NCBI RefSeq assembly: GCF_017377715.1
Contig: NZ_JAFVMF010000011.1
Coordinates: 62,001-126,000 of the forward strand
DNA: 64,000 nucleotides
From: Acetobacter sacchari
GTDB lineage: Bacteria > Pseudomonadota > Alphaproteobacteria > Acetobacterales > Acetobacteraceae
Reading direction: 5' to 3'
The notes under the pieces: model-generated
Database searches by the model: none
What the model was told of the DNA's origin: nothing
The model's input: the letters and a program-made list of their open reading frames with translations, nothing else
Program-made: the position numbers and the translations under genes
Shown: positions 18,013-27,597 of the stretch, piece after piece
Position numbering within the stretch: the first letter of the stretch is position 1
Layout: each line of letters begins with the position of its first letter

Positions 18013-18606
18013 TCACTCCGGCTTTGGCCAGTTGATCTTCTGCGGCCTCGGCGCCTCGCACCGCGAGAGCGCCTCACGAATAGCCAGACCGAGTTCCTCG
18101 TCGGACGCGGACAGGGAAATGTGTATCCGCTTGTCCTGATGTTTCGCATCGTCAGGCCAGGCGCTGTGTCCGCCAGCGCGCCGCTTGCTCGCCGTGAGAA
18201 TAATGATGTCGTCGACCCGGTAATGCCAGGTTCCGAACACCAGATCGCATCGTTTGCCGATATTGACGACTTCCTTGTAGCCGTAGGTTGTGGCGATATC
18301 GGCCTCGAACGCCCGACGCCGTGCGTCGGAGACAACTTCCATCGCCTCGTACTCCTCGGGTTCGAATCGCCCGGTAGGCCTGCCGAAATACTCGCTGGTC
18401 TCGATGGCCTTGCGGAAGTTCTCGCCGATCCATTGCGGCGTGGCCTCCTCCCACGACGCATGCGCGCACCAGCCGGTGCGGGAGAAGTGCTGCCCGCCCC
18501 AGGTTTCCAAAGATTTGATCGAGATATATTTTGGCGAAAGAACAACATCTGCATTTTTTCTGTGCAGCCAGGCGATGCGCTCGGGCGTGAGGTAGGGATT
18601 ATTCAT
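18013..18606 (-). CDS. Immunity-like protein (possible CdiI/DUF1436-type)
   Basis: An intact 197-residue soluble protein with no signal peptide. Notable segments are 'YISIKSLETWGGQHFSRTGW', 'YRVDDIIILTASKR' and a C-terminal 'SASDEELGLAIREALSRC'. The last resembles the end of DUF1436/CdiI-type immunity proteins, which bind the toxic tip of contact-dependent inhibition or related polymorphic toxins. This family link is from memory of the motif and is tentative. Its ATG overlaps the stop (ATGA, 18603-18606) of a preceding frame ending '...MASYGAADKPLTFEIDAIT', which would be the cognate toxin tail. Degraded relatives lie at 15.5-15.95 kb and 18.72-18.78 kb. Confidence 0.6.
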   Translation of the reverse strand: MNNPYLTPERIAWLHRKNADVVLSPKYISIKSLETWGGQHFSRTGWCAHASWEEATPQWIGENFRKAIETSEYFGRPTGRFEPEEYEAMEVVSDARRRAFEADIATTYGYKEVVNIGKRCDLVFGTWHYRVDDIIILTASKRRAGGHSAWPDDAKHQDKRIHISLSASDEELGLAIREALSRCEAPRPQKINWPKPE

Positions 18607-18785
18607 GTGATGGCGTCGATCTCGAAGGTCAGAGGTTTGTCCGCAGCGCCGTAGGACGCCATTTTTGCGGTCGCTCCATGGTAAGCCAGACAGACCTGCT
18701 CCCGTTGTGCGTCACTGGTCAGTCCTGCTTCGGCCAGTTGATTTTCTGCCGTCCCGGAGCTCCGCACCGCGAGAGCGCCGTTTCG
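18603..18785 (-). pseudogene. Orphan toxin tail overlapping an older immunity-gene end (copy C)
   Basis: Two overlapping fragments. From about 18718 to 18603 one frame reads 'DAQREQVCLAYHGATAKMAS' and ends '...FEIDAIT' with a stop overlapping the start of the intact immunity-like gene. Upstream, 18779-18719 encodes 'ALSRCGAPGRQKINWPKQD' plus stop, a third copy of the immunity C terminus. The order old immunity end, then toxin tail, then intact immunity gene is what recombination at toxin C-terminal modules leaves behind. Confidence 0.6.
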
Positions 18786-19435
18786 TTTTGTGGGGTCGCG
18801 GCCCGCGAGGCAGGTATCGGAACTGCAATGCTGTCGTAGTTGGATGGGCGGGATGCAGCCAAAATTCGTTCACTTTGGTCGCCTTTACATAATATGTATC
18901 ATTCAGTGTCTCAATGTATCTAATTGTATCATATAAACGATACGATCTCCATCGTGCATGCTAACCACACGATATTTTTACATCAGGCCAGCGGGGCGAT
19001 TCGACCATAGGTTTTAAAGCTCGCGTGCTGCAGCGGTCGCGCCATACCTGTTGCGCTTGACGATCCTGCGGCGGGCGACTGAGCGACAATGGGACCGATC
19101 ATCCCTAGGCGTGTGCCTACGGCGGCTCAATTGGGGTTTCGTAGGTGTTAAACCTACCAATGAAACGCTTCTGCTCTGGGGAGGCGGCGTATATCAGGTA
19201 TTGGTGCGGTAACCCCGAAGCCTGCTGAGCGCCCACAACTTGCTTCAGTCGGGCTGAGCAGAGACGGCCGCAAATTTGCTCTAATGAAGCGCGTGGCCGT
19301 CTCAATTTGGGATTTCTTGTTGGACATGCGCCTCACGCATGTAAAGGCGCGTGAGGCGACGCACGTGGCAGCCGGCTCACCGGAGTGTTTAGTTAAACTT
19401 TTCCTTGATGCTCTTGGCGGACTTGCACTGTAATT
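18786..19435. other. Gene-poor decayed DNA
   Basis: No supported gene. Short open frames (for example 19117-19336, minus strand) give no recognisable product. The sequence around 18880-18960 is unusually AT-rich with repeated GTATC/ATGTATC words. It is probably eroded island DNA. Confidence 0.4.
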
Positions 19436-19439
19436 GATT

Positions 19440-19535
19440 GGCGAATCGTCAGTTCCAGCCTAGATGATGTTTCTGACGATTCCTTGATCTCAGGCACTGT
19501 GGGCGCGACAACTTTCCCAGTAAATCAAGGTGAAA
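19440..19535 (-). pseudogene. Second integrase scrap
   Basis: On the minus strand this stretch reads 'GKVVAPTVPEIKESS', clearly related to 'GHPVAPMMPEIRDAF' in the integrase remnant at 14.9-15.2 kb. At DNA level, TCAGGCA followed by GTGGGCGCGAC here matches TCAGGCATCATGGGCGCAAC near 15127. Only some 25-30 codons are left. It suggests a second integration event or a duplicated island end. Confidence 0.5.
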
Positions 19536-19897
19536 AACGACTGACCTTATGCAGCATCACCTGCGTAGGTAAGCCTGTGAATAACGGGGGTCGAACTCGA
19601 TGAGTTCTTGTTGTTGAGAAAATTCGAAACGACGCCCCGAATGTTCGGATTAGTATCCGTTACTTGATTTATCCCAGCGCTAAATCGGATCGCTCTTTTA
19701 GTGGAATGCCGAAGCTGAGCCGCACACTGGCTTCAGGGCAGCATGCGGCTGAGCGTCTCCTGCTCAGCGTTTTATACGTACCCCGCCACCGGCACTTAAT
19801 GTGGTTGTCGATTTGCCGGATTGTCGAAGCGCCAGCACGAACTGCATGCACCTCGGAAACGTGCATGATGCCGACGGTGAGGGACGCTTTCGACGCG

Positions 19898-20113
19898 TTA
19901 CATGACGTCGGTTGATGAGTAGGGGAGGTTAGAAATGTCCCTGACCGCATTGAAGAGCTTGGCGAGGCATTCTGCCCGCTCGTGATTGCCGTGCTCGCGG
20001 CACCAGAGATATTCCCGTTCCAATACTGCGAATGCCATTGGCCCGTACTCGGTCAAGAAATTTGAGACAATAACTGAGTCTTCCGTTGCGGCATGCTGGT
20101 GCGACGACATCAT
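19898..20113 (-). CDS. Small hypothetical protein
   Basis: A 71-codon frame with protein-like composition: 'VSNFLTEYGPMAFAVLEREY', 'HERAECLAKLFNAVRDIS'. It is predicted helical and soluble, with no known family. The preceding ribosome binding site is weak (GAG seven bases before tandem ATGs). It may be a real small gene of the island, or a remnant. Confidence 0.4.
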   Translation of the reverse strand: MMSSHQHAATEDSVIVSNFLTEYGPMAFAVLEREYLWCREHGNHERAECLAKLFNAVRDISNLPYSSTDVM

Positions 20114-20545
20114 GTTGCGCTCGTATTTTGCAAAAAATTAACGATGCTGCTTTTGTTACGTTACGTTTCTATTTCGGTCAATAGTCTCAAAATTAGCAGA
20201 CTGACTCCGCGCGCGGTCCCTGCGGGTTAACGTGATCGACGCCGCCCTGACTGCGACCGTGGCAATCAGCTGCGTCGTCGGATGGCGTATTCAGAGTGTG
20301 GTCGTTGGTGGTGACTACGTTAAAGTCGTTAACGAAGTGCCGGACGTTCACATCTGCGCGCGATCAATTTTTCACCGAAAATGAGGAGGCTGAAGCTTAG
20401 ACGCTTGTGAACATTTCACTGATTGTCGAGTGAATTGGGTAATGCGTGAACTATCGGTGAGGTCAGATTTATATGTTGCGTCAATCGTTAATTTTCTGGC
20501 AAAAATCTACTGGTAGAAAAAATCAAACACAAAATTCGAGGCAAC

Positions 20546-22051
20546 ATGGCGACGACAACGATTTCCTCAAATCAAACCGTAACTGCGGCCGCAGGCGCCA
20601 CAGCGACTTACAATTTTGCATCAGGAAGCAGTGGCGCCACCCTTGTTTTGGATTTAGTTGAAGGAAAAAAAAGTACTATCACAATTACTGGAAGCATAGG
20701 GACCTCATATAAAAACATACTGAAATTAATATCGAGTTCAAGCGCGGCAATAGATACTTCAGATTCATACGTAACCACATCTGGGACCCCCAGTCCTGTT
20801 GTAAATTTTAATGTAAATACTCAGACAACAACAATAAATATCTACGATTCGCAAAAATATCTTCTCGCGACGATCACGCTTTCTGGTGATCCGTTCAATG
20901 TTGTGGAGAATTACACGCAGTTCGGAACCCAGAATGGCGTCACCACCTATCAAACCAGCCTTGCAAAAATTGGTTTTACAACTTCAAACGGAGCTGTTTC
21001 GGTTTGCTATCTGGCGGGTAGTCTAGTTAGAACGCCATCAGGTTCAAAATGCATCGAAGAGATGGAAGTAGGCGACACGCTATTAGCCTATGAAGGCGGA
21101 GTCGAAAAAGCACGGCGTGTAGTATGGGTCGGCCGCGCCCACTGCAATGTCCGCCGTGAATTACATGGCGATGAGGCTGGTTATCCTATTCGTATTTTAA
21201 AATCGGCTATCTCCGATGGTGTTCCATTCAAGGATATGCTTATCACTCCGGAACATTGCCTGTTTTTCGACGGAAAATTTATTCCGGCGCGCATGTTGGT
21301 CAATGGGCGCTCAATTTTTTACGACACATCCATCATTTCGTACGATTATTATCACATTGAAACTGAAGACCATTCGGTTATTACGGTCGATGGCGTTCTA
21401 ACAGAAAGCTATCTGGACACAGGCAATCGTCCGACATTCCAGGAAATCGGTAGCGTCGTGACGCTTGGTTTTGGCGGCGCTAAAAGTAGGAGTTGGGCTT
21501 CGGACGCCGCAGCTCCGCTAGATACGTCAAGAAACTATGCTGAGCCTCTCTTCCGAGAACTCGAGACGCGAGCAATTGGTGCGGGATTTGAGCTGCGTCA
21601 GGAGCCTCAGGCGCTTACGTATGACACGGATCTGCATCTTGTGGTGGAGAGCGGCGCCATCGTTCGCAAATTGCGCTCAGAGGGCAACAGAATAATGTTC
21701 ATGATTCCGCCTGGCGTGAGCGCCGTAAGACTGATCTCAAACACTAGTCGGCCGTGCGACGTGCGTGGGCCGTTTGTTGATGACCGTCGCTATTTCGGGG
21801 TTTGTGTCGGCAAAATTGAGATGTTCGAAAAATCCGTAGTGAAGAAAATTACCGATCATCTCACGACAGAAAAAATGGATGGATGGAATGTGATCGAAGG
21901 TGGGAATGACCGCTGGACAACAGGAGACGCGATCCTCCCATTGAGCGAACGTCATCCGAACGCGTGCGGCATACTGACTGTTGAGGTTACACATGCTGGT
22001 CCCTACGCAATACGTGATGAAGTGAGTGAAAACTTGCTCTTAAAAGCTTGA
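20546..22051 (+). CDS. Hint-domain (hedgehog/intein-type) autoprocessing protein
   Basis: A 501-residue protein in two parts. Residues 1-150 are Ser/Thr/Gly/Asn-rich beta-type sequence without Cys, resembling a surface or adhesin passenger. At Cys154, in 'SVCYLAGSLVRTPSGSKC', a Hint domain begins: 'IEEMEVGDTLLAYEGG', 'TPEHCLFFDGKFIPARMLVN', and the end 'VDGVLTESYLDTGNR'. Hint domains cleave at the N-side of the catalytic Cys. Multiple paralogues of this design occur in acetic acid bacteria. No signal peptide is obvious, so secretion may be by a C-terminal or unknown route. AT-richer codon use than the core suggests transfer. Confidence 0.8.
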   Translation: MATTTISSNQTVTAAAGATATYNFASGSSGATLVLDLVEGKKSTITITGSIGTSYKNILKLISSSSAAIDTSDSYVTTSGTPSPVVNFNVNTQTTTINIYDSQKYLLATITLSGDPFNVVENYTQFGTQNGVTTYQTSLAKIGFTTSNGAVSVCYLAGSLVRTPSGSKCIEEMEVGDTLLAYEGGVEKARRVVWVGRAHCNVRRELHGDEAGYPIRILKSAISDGVPFKDMLITPEHCLFFDGKFIPARMLVNGRSIFYDTSIISYDYYHIETEDHSVITVDGVLTESYLDTGNRPTFQEIGSVVTLGFGGAKSRSWASDAAAPLDTSRNYAEPLFRELETRAIGAGFELRQEPQALTYDTDLHLVVESGAIVRKLRSEGNRIMFMIPPGVSAVRLISNTSRPCDVRGPFVDDRRYFGVCVGKIEMFEKSVVKKITDHLTTEKMDGWNVIEGGNDRWTTGDAILPLSERHPNACGILTVEVTHAGPYAIRDEVSENLLLKA

Positions 22052-22711
22052 TCTCAGTAATGAATCTCTAGCCTTCTCATTTTTGAAGCTGTTCGGCGTA
22101 ATCGTGCGGCTTCTTCTGAATTTGGAATCCCGGCTTAATAACCGGAATATGGCGGTTCTTACGGCATAGAGAACTCTTCCGTTCAGATACCTGTTCGTTC
22201 GCGTGTGAGGAGGGCGCTACGTGTGATCGGTGGTGCTGCAAGAGTCGGCAGCTTGGGGAGCAGGCTCAAAATCGCGCGCGAGGGACGCTGATCGGGTAAA
22301 ACGGACCACACGTTTCCTGAAAGCCGTTGTTTCGCCCCACAAGGGCAGAAGATTGCACGGGAGGGAGCGTTACGATGCGGCCAGTCTTCGTTGCCGTATT
22401 CTACGAAGTTACGATATGTGGCGGCGTTATTTGCATGCTGACGTCGTAGTGCGCTTCGAAATACAAGCAGCATGATATTCCTGCAATGAGGCTGGTTCAC
22501 GTTGTTGAGGAGAATTGCGGTCGCATCAGACGTCAGGTCGTGCAGTGTTTTCGGACGGCGCGCCCCATGGACGGCGTGTTACAGATGCCGTATCCGGATC
22601 GGATATTCACCGGGGCGTGACGCCGCTCGCCTCGACGCTCCAGGACAGCGCCGCCGATGATCGGAATGGTCGCCCGCCAGGTGACGGGACTGCGGCCATT
22701 GGCGGAAGATC
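22052..22711. other. 660-bp region without a supported gene
   Basis: Several open frames exist on both strands, but none shows a known family or a good ribosome binding site. The last ~100 bp must contain the MATE gene promoter; a GGAAG at 22704-22708 precedes its ATG. Confidence 0.45.
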
Positions 22712-24133
22712 ATGACCGACATCGTTCCAACAGGTCTGGACGAACAACTCGCCCGGGACGTCACCGTGGACATCGCTGCGTCCAAGGGGCGTGATCGCCC
22801 GCTGACGTGGCGTTTCTTCCTGTTCATGGCGCCTGTGCTTTTTGACACCGTCCTGCAATCGCTTTCGGGGACAATCGGCAATATCTATGTCGGTCGCCTG
22901 CTGGGGCCGCATGATCTGGCCGCAGCCAGTGCCTTCTATCCGATGTTTCTCGTGTTTATCTCCTGCGCCGTGGGGTTGGGGACGGGCGCGAGCATTCTGG
23001 TCGGCCAGAACTGGGGTGCGGGCGATCAGGGCGAGGCGCGCATTGTTGCCTCGGCGGCGCTGGGCGTCGCTTTTGCGCTTGGACTCGTCATCTGCGTCTT
23101 TGGTCAGGTCTCCATCCGCCCCTTGCTGGTCCTTTTTGGGACCCCGGCTGACGTGCTGGATCATGCGGTCCGATACGCCTCTGCGATTCTGATGGGCGCG
23201 CCGGGGCTCATTCTGCTTGTGGTGACGGCCATCATCCTTCGGGGCGCTGGCGACAGTGTGCGTCCTCTGGTGATGATGATTGTCCAGATTCTGACATCGC
23301 TCCTGCTGACGCCCATCCTGATCGAGGGGAGGTTCGGAGCGCCTGCGCTTGGCGTCGCCGGTTCTGCGGCGGCGGCCGTTATCGGCTGGGTCGTGGCCCT
23401 GATCGTTGTCGGTATCTGGCTCAGACTGTCCCGTCATGCGTTGGCGCCAGATCTTGAAATGACGCGGCAAATTTTCGCTCCGTGGCGGGTGCTTCGTCCG
23501 ATACTCCAACTCGGCTTTCCCACGATGGTCGAAATCATGACGATGGGAGTCGCGGAGATCGCTCTGGTTGGCAGGATCAACAGCTTCGGCTCCGATATGA
23601 CCGCGGCTTATGGGCTGTTCGTCCAGACGCTCACCTATATTGAGTATCCCGGTATGGCGGTCGGCATCACTGTCTCCGTTCTTTCTGCTCACGCCATTGG
23701 GGCGCGTGACGAAAAGGAAGCGCGCGCGGTGTTGCGCCTCGGTTTTTGTGTGGCGTTAGCGTTGGCCGGGGGGCTTGCGGCATTCGTGACGCTGGATCCT
23801 GCGTTGATCGCGTCGCTGTTCACTGCCGACGAGCATGTGATCGCTCTTGCGTCACATGCGTTTCGTGTCGTGATGTGGAGCGCGACTCCCTTGGCGCTGG
23901 CCGGTGTGCTTGGGTCCGCAATGCGCGCCAGCGGCGACGCGGTCGGGCCGATGGCTCTTCTTCTTGGGGCGATCATTTGCGTCGAGCTGCCTGCAGGATA
24001 TATCGCGGCCCACCTCTATGGCGCGTCGGGCGTATGGTTCGGTTATCCGGCCAGTTTTTCCGCCATGTTCATCTTCACGGCGCTTTACTGGGCGATCCGC
24101 TGGCGTCATCGGTCTCTAACGCCTATTATGTAA
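22712..24133 (+). CDS. MATE-family multidrug efflux transporter
   Basis: A 473-residue inner-membrane protein with twelve predicted helices in two six-helix halves. The first half contains 'LSGTIGNIYVGRLLGPHDLA' and 'GTGASILVGQNWGAGDQGEA'. The second has 'LGFPTMVEIMTMGVAEIALV' and 'YIEYPGMAVGITVSVLSAHAIG'. MATE proteins expel cationic drugs, dyes and toxins by H+ or Na+ antiport. Substrate and coupling ion are not determinable. It stands alone. Confidence 0.9.
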   Translation: MTDIVPTGLDEQLARDVTVDIAASKGRDRPLTWRFFLFMAPVLFDTVLQSLSGTIGNIYVGRLLGPHDLAAASAFYPMFLVFISCAVGLGTGASILVGQNWGAGDQGEARIVASAALGVAFALGLVICVFGQVSIRPLLVLFGTPADVLDHAVRYASAILMGAPGLILLVVTAIILRGAGDSVRPLVMMIVQILTSLLLTPILIEGRFGAPALGVAGSAAAAVIGWVVALIVVGIWLRLSRHALAPDLEMTRQIFAPWRVLRPILQLGFPTMVEIMTMGVAEIALVGRINSFGSDMTAAYGLFVQTLTYIEYPGMAVGITVSVLSAHAIGARDEKEARAVLRLGFCVALALAGGLAAFVTLDPALIASLFTADEHVIALASHAFRVVMWSATPLALAGVLGSAMRASGDAVGPMALLLGAIICVELPAGYIAAHLYGASGVWFGYPASFSAMFIFTALYWAIRWRHRSLTPIM

Positions 24134-24316
24134 CGCACTGTTTCCTGGGGTCGATCGAACCTCGGGGATGGTTTGTCGTTGACTCCCTTGTGAGGCGCAG
24201 GGCTGCCGTGTTCACCATTGCGTGACGCATGGCCCTGTTATGGGTAGATTGCCTTCGAGTGACGTCCATTGCGCCTCCGCCAGAAGCAGGCGCCCCAGTG
24301 AGAGGAAGCCGGATTC

Positions 24317-26641
24317 TTGGCCTCGCACGAGATTGTCAATCCGACTGAACAGACTGGCCGGACCATCCGACAACGCTTCGTTCAAGTTGGCGTGCCCCTC
24401 CTCAGCGTTGCGCTGATCCTTGCCACCATCGGCGGAATCGGTCTGCACACCTATCGTTCCACACGCGCCGGGGTTTTGGGTCTGACGCATGATCTGCTCG
24501 ACTCAGTGCAGCGATATGTCGTGCAGGACGTAACGGGGTATTTGTCTGCGGCGACGACAGGCGCTTCATTTGCGCAGGATTTTATCGGACACGCCCGCAC
24601 GGCGTCGAAGGACATCGCCTTCTACGCTTACGGCGGCTCGATGCTTCGGTTGGTGCCGCAGTTGCAGTCCTTCTACCTCGGGGATGAGAAGGGGGGCTTC
24701 ATTCTGATCGAGCGGGATCCGCACGGAAAGGGGATGGAGTACACACAATTACGCCCCGGAGCCGATGGCGCGGACGGTGTGTTCCATCATGATTTTTATG
24801 ATGAGCACGGCAAGCTGCTTCGTTCAGAAGAAAATCCCGCCGATCACTACGATCCACGCGACCGCGGTTGGTTCAAGAGCGCCATTGGCAAGGACGAGAT
24901 TTCGTGGTCGTCGCCGACATTGTATGAGACGACGAAGCAACTGGTCATCACCAGTTCAATCGGACTTACGGGAACTGACGGCAGCAGGTATGTGTTCGCG
25001 ATCAATACGTCGCTGAATCTGCTGAGTCAGTTCATCGATGGCCTGAAGATCGGTAAAAGTGGCAAGGCGATTATCCTGGACAGCACCGGGCATATTATCG
25101 CCGGGCACGATTTTTCCCGGATTGTCGCTCGCGCCCATGGCGATCCGTCTCAGATGCTTCTGGACCCCAAGACGCAATCCACGTTTCTGCAGGTGTATGA
25201 CCGTTTCCGGGTGCGGGGCGTTGGATCTCATGCATTCAAGTCCGGCGGCAAAAACTACATCGGCATTGCCGAAAACTTGCCGACAACCGATGGCTGGGTT
25301 TTGCTCATGGTCGCGCCGGAAAGCGACTTCGCTGCATTTGCGCGGACCAGCGGGCGTGAGAGTATCCAGTTCTCGGCTATTATTGTCGCACTTGCCGCGA
25401 TTCTTGCGGGACTTCTGGCGCATCAGAGCAGAAAGACCGATCGCGCCAATCGGGAGCTGAAGCGGCAGAAAATGCAGACGGCCTCCGAAGCGGATGCACT
25501 GCAACGTTTGGCTGATACTCCGGACCTTTTTGACTCGGCCAGCGAACCTCTTTCGTTGACCGAGGCGTTAGCGAGAACCAGTCACGCCCGGCGGGTCGCG
25601 ATCTGGCGCCTGCTTCACGATGGTACCGCGTTGATATGCGACGACAGTTACGACAGTTCGCTTGACGCTCATTCCGGTGGTTTCGAACTGTCCCGCAATG
25701 AGTTGGAAGAGTTTTTCAAACTTCTGGATGCGGGCGAGGCGGTGAGCGTTGCGGTGGCCAGCAGGGATCAGAAGACCGCCGGTTTTTCCCGCCTGATGAT
25801 GCGTGAGGCCGGCACGACGTCTCTGATCGTGCATCCGATCCGGGGAGCAAGCCACGGATCCTCCGGCGTGATTGGTATGATGACGCTCGAGGACGCCGTG
25901 TTCGCGCCCCATCTGGTTTATTTTGTCGACATCGTCGCAGCGCTTGCCGCCGTCAGGTTCGGGGCCGCGGCCGAAACGATTGCCGTGACGGGTGAGTCCG
26001 AACTTCTCGCGCCTGCCCCTGCTGGATTGTCCACGCCAAGGTTCGATGAAGCGCTTGTGCGTCCGCCTGCGGTGGCCGGCCAGACGACGCCGGGCGCCTT
26101 TCCCAGCGTCGCTGTGATGGTGATCACCTTCAGCGATCCGGTGATGGAGAGCGGGGAGGGGCCGGAGGCGCTTCTCAAGCTGATCGACCAGATCGCCACG
26201 GAAGTTCAGAATATCGCGCGGACGCACGAGCTTTTCTCGGTCAAGGTGGCTGGTCACAGGTTGATCTGCGTCGCGGGCTGCACTGCGGAACCGGATCCCG
26301 GTGCGATCAGACGTTTGGCTGAGGCGGCATTAGCGCTGCGTGAGCGCTGCGTCATGCTGCTCTCGGCGGCGAATATCGAGCCTATTTTCAGCATCGGGAT
26401 GGATTTTGGTCCGGCTCTGGGCGGGGAGCTGGGGCAGGAGCCGAAAACTTTCAATCTCTGGGGAGAGACTGTCACTCTGGCTGAGTTGATGGCGCAGGGC
26501 GCGCCAGACGTCGGCACGATTGAGGTGACCGAACGGGTCTATCAGGCCTTGCGCGATCGTTACCTGTTCCGCAGTCGCGGTTCGTTCTATGCGCCAGGTT
26601 CGGGAATTGGGCGCGTCTACGTGCTCGCCACGCGGCGATGA
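24317..26641 (+). CDS. Membrane sensor: dCache-GAF plus degenerate class III cyclase domain
   Basis: A 774-residue protein, probably starting at TTG 24317. One membrane helix (about residues 28-48) is followed by a periplasmic dCache sensor ('WFKSAIGKDEISWSSPTLYE', 'SGKAIILDSTGHIIAG'), a second helix (about 352-370), a GAF-like region (about 400-560) and a C-terminal domain with cyclase layout ('FSIGMDFGPALGGELGQ', 'FNLWGETVTLAELM'). The usual catalytic residues are lost: the first metal Asp (FAD becomes ITF), the second Asp in GDG (now AGH) and the Asn/Arg of VNLAAR (now VTLAEL). It is therefore likely a pseudo-cyclase acting as a ligand or dimer switch. Its stop overlaps the next gene's start, so it is part of the lipid-transport operon. 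Confidence 0.75.
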   Translation: MASHEIVNPTEQTGRTIRQRFVQVGVPLLSVALILATIGGIGLHTYRSTRAGVLGLTHDLLDSVQRYVVQDVTGYLSAATTGASFAQDFIGHARTASKDIAFYAYGGSMLRLVPQLQSFYLGDEKGGFILIERDPHGKGMEYTQLRPGADGADGVFHHDFYDEHGKLLRSEENPADHYDPRDRGWFKSAIGKDEISWSSPTLYETTKQLVITSSIGLTGTDGSRYVFAINTSLNLLSQFIDGLKIGKSGKAIILDSTGHIIAGHDFSRIVARAHGDPSQMLLDPKTQSTFLQVYDRFRVRGVGSHAFKSGGKNYIGIAENLPTTDGWVLLMVAPESDFAAFARTSGRESIQFSAIIVALAAILAGLLAHQSRKTDRANRELKRQKMQTASEADALQRLADTPDLFDSASEPLSLTEALARTSHARRVAIWRLLHDGTALICDDSYDSSLDAHSGGFELSRNELEEFFKLLDAGEAVSVAVASRDQKTAGFSRLMMREAGTTSLIVHPIRGASHGSSGVIGMMTLEDAVFAPHLVYFVDIVAALAAVRFGAAAETIAVTGESELLAPAPAGLSTPRFDEALVRPPAVAGQTTPGAFPSVAVMVITFSDPVMESGEGPEALLKLIDQIATEVQNIARTHELFSVKVAGHRLICVAGCTAEPDPGAIRRLAEAALALRERCVMLLSAANIEPIFSIGMDFGPALGGELGQEPKTFNLWGETVTLAELMAQGAPDVGTIEVTERVYQALRDRYLFRSRGSFYAPGSGIGRVYVLATRR

Positions 26642-27585
26642 GCGACGATCAGCCAGACACCCCGCCCACCGACGGCGGCAGCCAGCGCGACGGGGAGGCC
26701 TTTGCCGGGACGGCTGGCGGCGCCGCACGTCCTGACGAGGAGTGCGTCGCGCATTACGCTCGCGACGACAGCCAACCGAACGAGAACACCCTTTCCGGCA
26801 AGATACGGGTGTTTCTGGCTTTCATCGGCAGCGTAACCCGTCATCGGGTGTGGTTTCTTCTGATCATGCTGGGGACGATCTGGGGCGTCCTGCACGAAAG
26901 CGTTCGTCCCAACACCTGGCGTCGGACCGTCCGTTACGAATTTCGTACGACGCTTGGCGAGGTCGCTGGCGGGGGGCTTGTGGCGACGCTCGTCACTGGC
27001 ACGCTGACCGGGTTAGGGGGCGTGTCGCAGGCTATCTACTGGCTTGGGTTCGCCGGGATGTCGAAGATGACGGGCTCGCTGCTGGTGACCGTTATCGTTC
27101 GTGAAATCGCGCCCATTCTGGTGGGCGTGCTTATGCTCGGACGCAGCGGGATGCTGGCGCTTACCGAATTGGGGATGCTTACGACCGGCGGGCAGGTCAA
27201 GTCGATGCAGGCTGAGGGCGTGGATCCTTTCTTATTGCTGGTGCTGCCGCGCACTCTGGCCTTCACCGTGTCGGGCTTTACGCTTGGTATACTGTTCTCC
27301 GTAGCGTCGCTTGCTACCGGTTATGTCGTCAGTCGCGCCTCGGGGGCGATTTCAAACTCTATCTGGTCGTTTTTTTACGACGTCGTCACGGCAATGACGC
27401 CTGCCGATTATATCCTCATACCGCTGAAGTTTATCGTCGTCGGATTCCTGGTTGGGTTGGGCTGTTGCGTCAGCGGCCTGACGGCCAGCAGCGAAGACAC
27501 GGTGTCGACAATGTTGCCGCGGGGCTTTTCGAGAGGAATGCTGATCGTCATGGCCGTAAGCGTCCTGTTCAGCCTGAAGTTGTGA
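26638..27585 (+). CDS. mlaE: MlaE-type lipid ABC transporter permease
   Basis: A 315-residue permease. After a variable ~90-residue polar N terminus it has the MlaE family core: 'LTGLGGVSQAIYWLGFAGMS', 'VIVREIAPILVGVLMLGRSG', 'ELGMLTTGGQVKSMQAEGVD' and 'LGCCVSGLTASSEDTVSTM'. Such permeases, with an ATPase, an MCE protein and often a STAS protein, move phospholipids or hydrophobic compounds between the membranes. The ATG overlaps the upstream sensor stop (ATGA at 26638-26641). No MlaB/STAS gene is present. Confidence 0.85.
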   Translation: MSDDQPDTPPTDGGSQRDGEAFAGTAGGAARPDEECVAHYARDDSQPNENTLSGKIRVFLAFIGSVTRHRVWFLLIMLGTIWGVLHESVRPNTWRRTVRYEFRTTLGEVAGGGLVATLVTGTLTGLGGVSQAIYWLGFAGMSKMTGSLLVTVIVREIAPILVGVLMLGRSGMLALTELGMLTTGGQVKSMQAEGVDPFLLLVLPRTLAFTVSGFTLGILFSVASLATGYVVSRASGAISNSIWSFFYDVVTAMTPADYILIPLKFIVVGFLVGLGCCVSGLTASSEDTVSTMLPRGFSRGMLIVMAVSVLFSLKL

Positions 27586-27597
27586 GGGAGAACGGCT

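Noticed and set aside
22607..23692. 361-codon minus-strand frame opposite the MATE gene
   Set aside because: Composition rich in Arg, His, Gln and Asp, typical of antisense translation; the plus-strand MATE gene explains the region.
24222..24416. Short frame overlapping the start of the sensor gene
   Set aside because: No domain, and overlapped by the better supported sensor frame.
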